From: Dethiobacter sp.
GTDB taxonomy: Bacteria > Bacillota > Dethiobacteria > DTU022
Reading direction: 5' to 3'
DNA length: 5,102 bases
Assembly (NCBI GenBank): GCA_018333405.1
Contig: JAGXSR010000031.1
Span: 1 to 5,102, forward strand
The position numbers and the translations under genes were made by a program. Below are positions 1 through 5,056 of this stretch, in pieces. Under the pieces are notes generated by a model. The model searched no databases, was not told the DNA's origin, and was given only the letters and a program-made list of their open reading frames with translations. Position 1 is the first letter of the stretch. The number at the start of each line of letters is the position of its first letter.

Positions 1-924
1 GGTGAAGAAGGCTATCAACAAGGTGTGGCGGTGCTGGCCGGGGTGGAGCTGAACAATGCGGACTGCCACTATCTGGCGTTAGGCCTTTCAGAGATGCTCC
101 CATGTCCTGACGGTGAACCCCAGAAGATGATTGAGGCAGTGGCGGCCAACAGTGGTCTGGGGTTTCTTGCGCATCCTTTTGAGCAAGGTTCCCGTTTAAT
201 AGAAAACGGCCTCGCCTTTCCCTGGACAAGTTGGCCTGTTTTTGGGTTCACCGGCCTGGAAATATGGAACTACAGCTCCCATTGGCGCAGCCGGGCTAAG
301 TCAGCCCCCAGGTTGCTATACTGGTTTCTGCTAAATCGCAAGGCCGCCATGGACGGGCCGCCGGTATCCGGCCTGAAATTATGGGATTGTTACACCACGG
401 CCGGTCATCAGGTAGTGGCTATAGGGGGCACTGACGCTCATGCTGTCCGGCGAAAGGTTGCCTTTGTTCCTGTAAAAATTTTTTCATATCGCTACTTGTG
501 CCGCACAATCAACACCTATATCTGTTTGCGGGAACCGTTGAGCGATTTATTCCCTGCAGCTAAAGATCAGATCTATTCCGCCCTGAAAAACGGAAACTGT
601 TATGTTTCACTTGATCAGCTTCATTCCGGAAAAGGGTTTTCCTTCACCGCTTGCCGGCAGCGCACCGGTAATATCGAGGCTCTGATGGGAGACAGAATAA
701 TGTATTCGCAAGGGTTGTCATTCAGCGTCCATGCTCCGTCACACCGTGCCGTGATCCGCTTGCTCCGGAACGGTTGTATCATAGAGCAAAAGAAAGGCGC
801 TGCACTGTCGTTTCAGCCGTCTTTACCAGGTGTCTACCGGGCCGAGCTCTATTATTGTGCGCTTATAGGAAAACCTCGCCCCTGGCTTTATTCCAACCCG
901 ATCTATTTGCGGAGCATGAAGTAG
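1..924 (+). CDS. PHP-domain metal-dependent hydrolase (CehA/McbA-like), 5' partial
   Basis: The reading frame is open from base 1 (Gly-Glu-Glu-Gly...), so the true start lies left of the window; the GTG at 25 has no ribosome binding site and sits inside the domain. About 307 residues are visible. Numbering from the GTG, PHP-type metal-binding motifs are GVEL (E8), CHYLALG (H15), FLAHPFE (H50), GLEIWN (E79) and GGTDAHA (D137, H139). The N-terminal HxH motif expected in this family would be in the missing part. The C-terminal third (about 190-299) looks beta-rich and ends with a YRAELYY...PWLYSNPIYL pattern, which I associate with the CehA/McbA branch of PHP proteins. These are predicted metal-dependent phosphoesterases or hydrolases; the substrate cannot be told. 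No signal peptide can be judged because the N-terminus is missing. The gene converges on, and overlaps by 22 nt, the transporter gene on the other strand. Confidence 0.85.
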   Translation, partial: GEEGYQQGVAVLAGVELNNADCHYLALGLSEMLPCPDGEPQKMIEAVAANSGLGFLAHPFEQGSRLIENGLAFPWTSWPVFGFTGLEIWNYSSHWRSRAKSAPRLLYWFLLNRKAAMDGPPVSGLKLWDCYTTAGHQVVAIGGTDAHAVRRKVAFVPVKIFSYRYLCRTINTYICLREPLSDLFPAAKDQIYSALKNGNCYVSLDQLHSGKGFSFTACRQRTGNIEALMGDRIMYSQGLSFSVHAPSHRAVIRLLRNGCIIEQKKGAALSFQPSLPGVYRAELYYCALIGKPRPWLYSNPIYLRSMK

Positions 925-1349
925 CCGCCTGCGGCCAGAAAAGCGAGGCCGAGGCCTTTCCACCAGCTGACCGGTGCTTTTTCTATACCGAAAAGCCCAA
1001 AATGGTCAATCAACATGGCCATGGTTACCTGTCCAATGATGATGGCGGTGGTAGCTTTGGCCACACCGGCTCGGGGCAGAGCAAAAGCAACAACAAAGAT
1101 AATCAGGACACCCAATGCTCCTCCCAGATAAACATACCAGGGGGCTTCTTTCCAATGGATCAAATTTTCTGAGCTTATGCGGAAAATAAAAAGAGCGCCC
1201 ACGACAATCAGCGTTCCGATCAGATGAACGACAAAAGTGGTTTCTGCCAGCCCGATAAATTTACTTAAAACAGCATTCAGCGAACCCTGCACAGCCATGG
1301 CTATACCGGCGACAGCAGCAATGATCAGTGCAAACAAAACAGAATTCAT
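903..1349 (-). CDS. DMT-superfamily YdcZ-type (DUF606) small membrane protein
   Basis: A 148-residue, very hydrophobic protein, about the usual length of DUF606/YdcZ proteins of the drug/metabolite transporter superfamily. About five membrane segments can be picked out: residues 3-22, 34-56, 72-92, 96-115 and 129-146. The N-terminal pattern with MAVQGSLNAVLSK and the later GQVTMAMLIDHFG are typical of the family. It probably sits in the cytoplasmic membrane; such short proteins usually act as dimers or paired subunits, and the substrate is unknown. The ATG at 1347-1349 is preceded by AAGGAAA (1358-1364) at 8 nt. Its start lies 56 nt downstream of the dapB stop on the same strand with no convincing promoter between, so cotranscription with dapB is plausible. 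Its 3' end overlaps the PHP gene tail-to-tail. Confidence 0.85.
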   Translation of the reverse strand: MNSVLFALIIAAVAGIAMAVQGSLNAVLSKFIGLAETTFVVHLIGTLIVVGALFIFRISSENLIHWKEAPWYVYLGGALGVLIIFVVAFALPRAGVAKATTAIIIGQVTMAMLIDHFGLFGIEKAPVSWWKGLGLAFLAAGGYFMLRK

Positions 1350-1405
1350 AGAGTTGGTTTCCTTTACGATATGTTGACCTGCCCCATTATTGTAAGTAAG
1401 AGAGG

Positions 1406-2215
1406 CTATTTTATACTAAGCTGCAACAGCTTATCCATTCCATAGATCAGCTCTTTTTTACCCGGAGCGCTGCGCACCGCCAGCAGCACACCCGGAATAT
1501 AGCAGTCACGATCAAGAGTGTCATGTCTTATTGTTAAAAGCTGCCCGGCGCTTCCGAAAACGACTGCGTGATGAGCCATCAGCCCGGGCAGGCGGATGCT
1601 GTGTACCGGAATGCCGGCGACACGCCCACCCCGGACTCCCGGAAAGATCTCCAGCTCCTCCTTGGCCGGCTGTGTCTGACCTGTTGCACTCCGGATCAAC
1701 GCCGCCAATTTACGGGCAGTACCCGAAGGAGCATCCAGTTTTTCATCATGGTGCATTTCGATTATCTCCACGTCAGGCAAATAAGCGGCAAAAAGCTGAG
1801 CGGCCTTCATCATCAGTACGGCGCCGATTGCGTAGTTCGGAGCAATAATGGCGCCGGTATTGAAGCTGTCCACCCATCCACTAATTGTATTTAATTCTGC
1901 TTCACCGATTCCGGTTGTGCCGACCACAGGTACCACTTTGTGCTGCAGCGCGCAGCGAACATTGTCCATCACCGAAGCGGGTGCTGTAAAGTCTATAAGC
2001 ACATCGGCCTCTCGGTCAGCCAGTATTGCGCGCAGATCGCTTGTAACCGTAATTCCCAGGGGCTTAACGCCGGCCAGCACCCCGGCATCTTCACCGTTGC
2101 TAATCAGATCAACCGCACCGATAATGTTCAGGTCCGGTTCCGCGGCAATCCCTTTGATAATGCTCCTTCCCATTTTTCCTGCGGCGCCGCAAATGATCAC
2201 TTGAATTTTATTCAT
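1406..2215 (-). CDS. dapB: 4-hydroxy-tetrahydrodipicolinate reductase
   Basis: A 269-residue protein, the normal full length for DapB, which reduces 4-hydroxy-tetrahydrodipicolinate with NAD(P)H in the cytoplasmic diaminopimelate/lysine pathway. Visible motifs in order are the Rossmann loop GAAGKMGR (10-17), VDL at the end of the second strand (36-38), DFTAPASV (75-82), VVGTTG (97-102), APNYAIGAVLMMK (125-137), the catalytic EMHHDEKLDAPSGTA (153-167; H155 as acid/base with H156 and K159), and the C-terminal GVRGGRVAGIPVHSIRLPG and HDTLDRD segments. No key residue is missing. The ATG at 2213-2215 has a very strong ribosome binding site, AGGAGG at 2224-2229, with 8 nt spacing. No dapA or lysC is in view, so the gene stands apart from other lysine genes here. 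It is divergent from gap, and the YdcZ-type gene lies downstream. Confidence 0.97.
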   Translation of the reverse strand: MNKIQVIICGAAGKMGRSIIKGIAAEPDLNIIGAVDLISNGEDAGVLAGVKPLGITVTSDLRAILADREADVLIDFTAPASVMDNVRCALQHKVVPVVGTTGIGEAELNTISGWVDSFNTGAIIAPNYAIGAVLMMKAAQLFAAYLPDVEIIEMHHDEKLDAPSGTARKLAALIRSATGQTQPAKEELEIFPGVRGGRVAGIPVHSIRLPGLMAHHAVVFGSAGQLLTIRHDTLDRDCYIPGVLLAVRSAPGKKELIYGMDKLLQLSIK

Positions 2216-2235
2216 TTAAAAGACCTCCTCGGTAT

Positions 2236-2244
2236 ATTTTAGCA
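2236..2244 (-). promoter_or_regulatory. Possible extended -10 promoter element for dapB
   Basis: Read on the minus strand this is TGCTAAAAT, which fits an extended -10 (TGnTATAAT) with one mismatch. No good -35 box lies at 16-18 bp; TGTCAG at about 15 bp is weak. Just upstream lies the perfect palindrome TTTCCGGAAA (2247-2256), which could be an operator or chance. Transcription from here would start at about 2229, at the edge of the ribosome binding site, giving a very short leader. This weakens the call. Confidence 0.3.
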
Positions 2245-2504
2245 CTTTTCCGGAAACTGACAGCATCGGCAACGGCTGAACAGTTACCTCCAAAATCGTT
2301 TTGCAGACATTGGCGGCAGAAATCTGTTGCAGTCAAACAGGAAATGTAATACTATTAATCCCAGGGGCGGCCGCTTTTTGGTTAACATTGTAGCATAGCG
2401 CCGTAACTCACCACAAGTTCTGGTTTCGGAAGGTAATTACTCTATGGCGGTGAAAGTATTTTTATTGAGGTAGGAGAACAATAATAGTAACAGCAAAATA
2501 CTGC

Positions 2505-2511
2505 AAGGAGG
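2505..2511 (+). promoter_or_regulatory. Ribosome binding site deciding the gap GTG start
   Basis: AAGGAGG ends 7 nt before the GTG at 2519. The two nearby ATG codons (2512 and 2517) are out of frame with gap, and the one at 2517 stops after two codons. No in-frame ATG exists between the upstream stop at 2471-2473 and the conserved GINGFGRIGR motif. GTG at 2519 is therefore the only sensible start. Confidence 0.85.
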
Positions 2512-2518
2512 ATGCCAT

Positions 2519-3511
2519 GTGTTAAATATCGGTATTAACGGTTTTGGTCGGATCGGCCGTCTGGTGATGCGCGGCGCCCTGGGGCAGAAAAGTTTTAAAG
2601 TAACTGCGGCAAACGACTTAGTGGACAGCGCGACCTTGGCTCACCTGCTGAAGTATGATACGAATTACGGCGTAATGGATAAAGAGGTTAAAGCCGGCCG
2701 GGACCATCTGCTTATTGACGGAGATACTGTAAAAGTATTCTCGGAAAAAGATCCGGCCAAAATACCTTGGAAAGAGTGCGGTGTTGACCTGGTTGTTGAA
2801 TCTACGGGCCGCTTTCGCAAACGGGACAGCGCCATGCTGCATATGCGGGGAGGCGCTAGCCGGGTTATTATCACCGCTCCCGGCGAAGCGGATGTTGTGA
2901 TCGTTTTAGGTGTAAATGAAAACCTGTACGATCCGGCCAAACACTATCTGATCTCCAACGCGTCATGTACCACCAACGCTCTGGCGCCGGTGGTAAAAGT
3001 GTTGCACGATAATTTTACGGTCAGAAAAGGTTTAATGAATACAACCCATGCCTATACCAATGATCAGGCGCTGGTCGATACGCCTCACCCGGATTTGCGG
3101 CGCGCGCGCGCGGCGGCCGTATCGATGATCCCCACTTCTACAGGGGCGGCGAAAACAGTAGGCGAAGTAATTCCGGAGCTTAAGGGCAAAATAGACGGCA
3201 TGGCTATACGGGTTCCTACCTCTACGGTTTCTCTGGTTGACTTTGTTGCCGAATTGGCACGTGATGCTACGCCGGCCGCAGTCAATGAAGCTTTTAAACA
3301 AGCGGCGGAGGGCTCAAGGTATCTGGCCTTTTCCGAAGAGCCGCTGGTATCCGTCGACTATAAAGGAAACCCTTACTCTGCCACTGTAGATGGACTGTCC
3401 ACAATGACTGTTGGGGGGAACCTGATCCGGGTCCTGGCATGGTATGACAACGAGTGGGCATATGCGCAACGCGTGGTGGATCTTGTCGCGATCATCGCTG
3501 CAGCTGAATAA
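2519..3511 (+). CDS. gap: Glyceraldehyde-3-phosphate dehydrogenase, type I
   Basis: A 330-residue protein, full length for the phosphorylating GAPDH family, which interconverts glyceraldehyde 3-phosphate and 1,3-bisphosphoglycerate in the cytoplasm. The NAD-binding domain opens with GINGFGRIGR (5-14) and has ANDL (31-34) at the adenosine-ribose site; the Asp there favours NAD. The catalytic motif is SNASCTTN (147-153) with C150, paired with H177 in THAYTND. Next come DLRRARAAA (192-200), PTSTGAAK (205-212), RVPTSTVSLVD (231-241) and WYDNEW (308-313). Small oddities: the second Cys of the common CTTNC motif is Ala; the LDLPH cofactor loop of Bacillus GapA reads VDTPH; and the usual NEWGYSNR reads NEWAYAQR. 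pgk and tpiA do not follow. A cupin-type glucose-6-phosphate isomerase follows instead, which may mean this is a second or gluconeogenic GAPDH. That last point is inference; coenzyme preference cannot be settled from sequence. Confidence 0.96.
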   Translation: MLNIGINGFGRIGRLVMRGALGQKSFKVTAANDLVDSATLAHLLKYDTNYGVMDKEVKAGRDHLLIDGDTVKVFSEKDPAKIPWKECGVDLVVESTGRFRKRDSAMLHMRGGASRVIITAPGEADVVIVLGVNENLYDPAKHYLISNASCTTNALAPVVKVLHDNFTVRKGLMNTTHAYTNDQALVDTPHPDLRRARAAAVSMIPTSTGAAKTVGEVIPELKGKIDGMAIRVPTSTVSLVDFVAELARDATPAAVNEAFKQAAEGSRYLAFSEEPLVSVDYKGNPYSATVDGLSTMTVGGNLIRVLAWYDNEWAYAQRVVDLVAIIAAAE

Positions 3512-3527
3512 ACTCGTTTTGTAAAGG

Positions 3528-3547
3528 CAACTGCCCGAAGGCAATTG
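3528..3547 (+). other. Intergenic hairpin between gap and the GPI gene
   Basis: CAACTGCC and GGCAATTG pair at 7 of 8 positions around a CGAA loop. No T-run follows, so it is not a standard intrinsic terminator. It may protect or help process a gap-GPI transcript, or be incidental. The direct repeat GGCAA (3526-3530, 3541-3545) lies in the same stretch. Confidence 0.35.
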
Positions 3548-3579
3548 ATAAAGCTTCTGTCGAAGAAGGTGCGCATGTT

Positions 3580-4395
3580 ATGATAGATTTGGTAAAACAA
3601 AGCGGGCTGCCTTTGCAGTGGAGCTCGTCTTTGCACAGATTGGTATTTAGTGAAATTATGAGCACTCCCAATATTCAGCCGGATGTCCGGCGGCGTTCAG
3701 ATCTGTCCGCAGTGCTATATGACGATCAGGCGGCAGCGATAGAAGAGTTGTATTATATGTATCGCGGTGTATCGTTGGCAGAAGATGAAAAATCCATTGA
3801 AAACAAAGGACTGCGTTACGATATAACGGTGATCAGCCCCGGAACCATAGGGCGGGAATATATAAAAACCGCCGGCCATTATCACCCGGAAAAAAAAGGC
3901 ACAGGAATAACCTACCCGGAAGTCTACGAAGTGCTTCATGGCCGCGCGCATTATTTAATGCAGCGGCCGCAATCGGGTCATCCCGGTGAACTGGGTACGG
4001 TCATCTTCATTGCAGCCAAGCCGGGAGATAAAGTGCTGATTCCCCCGCAATTTGGCCATGTCACCATCAATCCCGGAGACGACTACCTGATTATGAGCAA
4101 CTGGGTGGCCCGTGAATTTACATCCGTCTATGATTCATACAGAGAGTTGAGCGGAGCGGCTTATTATGAGCTGCGCACCGCAGACGGCCCTGAATTTATA
4201 GGTAATAAACGCTACCGGCTTTTGCCTGCGCTTTTGCGTTGCCCTGTTACACCGGTATCTCGGTTGAATTTGATTACCGGTTTGCCGCTGTACCGGGTTT
4301 TTAAAGAGAATAGCGACGCGTTCAGGTTTTTAACAGAACCGGAAGATTATGCAGATACTTTTGCCGGCTACTTAGAAGAGCTCACTTCATCCTGA
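3580..4395 (+). CDS. Cupin-type (archaeal-type) glucose-6-phosphate isomerase with C-terminal extension
   Basis: A 271-residue protein that can be followed against the cupin phosphoglucose isomerase of Pyrococcus furiosus. RRRSDLSAVLYDDQA (37-51) matches the RRLSDM...DE.A region. Then come ISPGTIGREYIKTAGHYHP (85-103), YPEVYEVLHGRAHYLMQ (112-128), PGDKVLIPPQFGHVTIN (148-164) and DGPEFIGNKRYR (202-213). The metal ligands H100, H102, E114 and H160 are all present, so a metal-dependent isomerase interconverting glucose 6-phosphate and fructose 6-phosphate is likely. The Pyrococcus enzyme is about 190 residues and ends near residue 213 here; the remaining roughly 58 residues are an extra domain of unknown role. 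The ATG at 3580 follows AAGGT (3566-3570) by 9 nt. It lies 68 nt after gap with no clear terminator between, so a two-gene operon is likely. A different sugar-phosphate isomerase activity cannot be excluded. Confidence 0.85.
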   Translation: MIDLVKQSGLPLQWSSSLHRLVFSEIMSTPNIQPDVRRRSDLSAVLYDDQAAAIEELYYMYRGVSLAEDEKSIENKGLRYDITVISPGTIGREYIKTAGHYHPEKKGTGITYPEVYEVLHGRAHYLMQRPQSGHPGELGTVIFIAAKPGDKVLIPPQFGHVTINPGDDYLIMSNWVAREFTSVYDSYRELSGAAYYELRTADGPEFIGNKRYRLLPALLRCPVTPVSRLNLITGLPLYRVFKENSDAFRFLTEPEDYADTFAGYLEELTSS

Positions 4396-4403
4396 GGAGC
4401 TAA

Positions 4404-4436
4404 GCGAATAGCTATTCGCCCCTACTGTCAGCTGAC
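4404..4436. repeat. Two short perfect palindromes after the GPI gene
   Basis: GCGAATAGCTATTCGC (4404-4419) is a perfect 16-bp palindrome and GTCAGCTGAC (4427-4436) a perfect 10-bp one, 7 nt apart. As RNA each would fold into a small hairpin, but neither is followed by a T-run. They lie just past the end of the gap-GPI unit and before the tRNA promoter, so they may mark the transcript end. The first, followed by CCCTAC, resembles the palindromic intergenic elements ending in TTCGCCCCTAC that I recall from Firmicutes genomes. It could be a fragment of such a dispersed repeat. Confidence 0.5.
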
Positions 4437-4457
4437 GGAATGGCCTGTTTAATGCGC

Positions 4458-4486
4458 TTGAGGATTTTTGGTGCATCAGGTATAAT
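4458..4486 (+). promoter_or_regulatory. Sigma-A promoter of the tRNA-Thr gene
   Basis: TTGAGG (4458-4463), a 17-nt spacer, and a perfect TATAAT (4481-4486). Transcription would start near 4493, about 6 nt before the first base of the mature tRNA, so the 5' leader is very short. This is the best promoter in the window, as expected for a stable RNA gene. Confidence 0.87.
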
Positions 4487-4498
4487 ATCTACTGTGAC

Positions 4499-4575
4499 GC
4501 CGGCATAGCTCAACTAGGTAGAGCAGCTGAATCGTAATCAGCATGTTGGGGGTTCAAATCCTCTTGCCGGCTCCA
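4499..4575 (+). tRNA. tRNA-Thr (anticodon CGU)
   Basis: The full cloverleaf can be drawn. Acceptor GCCGGCA (4499-4505) pairs with TGCCGGC (4565-4571). D stem GCTC/GAGC (4508-4511, 4521-4524) encloses a 9-nt loop with GG. Anticodon stem GCTGA/TCAGC (4526-4530, 4538-4542) carries loop ATCGTAA, so the anticodon is CGT (4533-4535) and reads ACG. T stem GGGGG/CCTCT (two G-U pairs) carries TTCAAAT. The discriminator is U at 4572 and CCA is encoded (4573-4575). Length is 77 nt including CCA. It has its own promoter and a following stem-loop, so it seems to be a single-gene unit. Confidence 0.96.
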
Positions 4576-4592
4576 AAAACATTACCTGTTCA

Positions 4593-4630
4593 TTTAAGGG
4601 CTTCCGGCGTTTTTGCCGGAAGCCCTTAAA
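4593..4630 (+). terminator. Stem-loop terminator after the tRNA gene
   Basis: A perfect 16-bp stem (4593-4608 with 4615-4630, GC-rich core GGGCTTCCGGC) with a 6-nt loop, GTTTTT. It starts 17 nt after the tRNA CCA. The expected T-run after the stem is missing (CTATTGG follows), and no T-run follows on the opposite strand either. It most likely ends or trims the tRNA transcript, but it is not a textbook intrinsic terminator. Confidence 0.65.
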
Positions 4631-4637
4631 CTATTGG

Positions 4638-4807
4638 CCGCTCATTGCAAACCCTTCCTCACAATAATTCACTGTTGTTTGTCGCCTTGCATGGTTTGTT
4701 TGGTTTATTAATGGCGCTCATCTTCCTGAGCAAGTTAGTGTATTTGGACGGTTAACCCTGACTGCTATTACCGCTCAATTTAACCATGGTTTGCAAACCT
4801 TTCTTCC
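4638..4807. repeat. Imperfect direct repeat and GGTT/AACC palindrome cluster
   Basis: CCGCTCA followed at once by TTGCAAACCCTTCCTC (4638-4660) recurs as CCGCTCA at 4771-4777, a 13-nt insert, then TTGCAAACCTTTCTTCC (4791-4807). The second copy contains two overlapping perfect palindromes, AACCATGGTT (4782-4791) and GGTTTGCAAACC (4788-4799). A third, GGTTAACC, lies at 4750-4757. CATGGTTTG occurs at 4690-4698 and 4785-4793. The stretch lies between the tRNA stem-loop and the small ORF at 4895, so a regulator-binding region is possible; this is inference. Confidence 0.45.
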
Positions 4808-4894
4808 GGGTTTGTATCTCCTGGCCATACGGCAGGTATATTTCTTTCCAAATAGTTCAAAATAAAGCATAAATCGATTGGGAGGCTTAAGGCA

Positions 4895-5056
4895 ATGCCT
4901 GATGTTTTGGTGAGTCTGACAGAAACACGTGAAAATCTGTTGAGGGAGTATGTTATCGCCAGGGGAGCAGAGCGGGCTACAGTATTAGCTAAAATTTTAG
5001 AAATTGAAGCGGATATGGAAGAAGAAAAAACCCGCCGCAGATTTGCCCGGCAGTAA
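4895..5056 (+). CDS. Small hypothetical protein, 53 residues
   Basis: ATG at 4895 to TAA at 5054-5056. GGAGG (4881-4885, in TTGGGAGG) lies 9 nt before the start, which is good support for translation. The protein begins MPDVLVSLTETRENLLREY and ends EEEKTRRRFARQ. It is rich in Glu, Arg, Leu and Ala, has no Cys and no membrane segment, and looks mostly alpha-helical (about residues 8-50), with an acidic run followed by a basic tail. It does not carry the SxELD motif of Spo0E-like peptides. I do not recognise the family. It could be a small regulator or partner protein, or a truncated relic. No convincing promoter is seen. Confidence 0.6.
   Translation: MPDVLVSLTETRENLLREYVIARGAERATVLAKILEIEADMEEEKTRRRFARQ

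Larger units (their letters stand above)
2216..2518. other. Divergent dapB-gap intergenic region
   Basis: These 303 nt must hold the outward control signals of dapB and gap. Apart from the two ribosome binding sites nothing is strong. For gap, the best sigma-A match I find is TTGCAG (2327-2332), 17 nt, TACTAT (2350-2355), which is weak and would give a leader of about 155 nt. A hairpin CAGC-AT-CG with a GCAA loop lies at 2261-2278. A 9-codon ORF with its own GGAAGG lies at 2444-2473 in the gap frame (see findings). I see no T-box, lysine riboswitch or Rex-type site. Confidence 0.5.

Noticed and set aside
774..1172. A 132-codon rightward ORF overlapping the PHP and YdcZ-type genes.
   Set aside because: It is antisense to the clear membrane-protein gene and lies in another frame of the PHP gene; no ribosome binding site and no recognisable domain.
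1531..2242. Several rightward ORFs of 100-118 codons across dapB.
   Set aside because: All are antisense to a complete, motif-rich dapB and have low-complexity compositions typical of shadow frames.
2365..2379. GGGGCGGCCGC followed by TTTTT as a terminator upstream of gap.
   Set aside because: GCGGCCGC is a self-palindrome with no room for a proper stem and loop, and no rightward gene ends there.
2471..2490. TAGGAG as a second ribosome binding site upstream of gap.
   Set aside because: No ATG, GTG or TTG follows at a usable distance in any frame that stays open.
2618..3636. Leftward ORFs across gap and the start of the GPI gene.
   Set aside because: They are antisense shadows of conserved coding sequence, without ribosome binding sites.
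4709..4755. Short ORF starting ATGGCGCTCATC in the stretch before the small gene.
   Set aside because: Only 14 codons, no ribosome binding site, no distinguishing features.
4845..4873. TTTCCA, 17 nt, CATAAA as a promoter for the small ORF.
   Set aside because: Both boxes match only 4 of 6 positions, and the start would fall right at the ribosome binding site; the local A/T richness makes such matches common.
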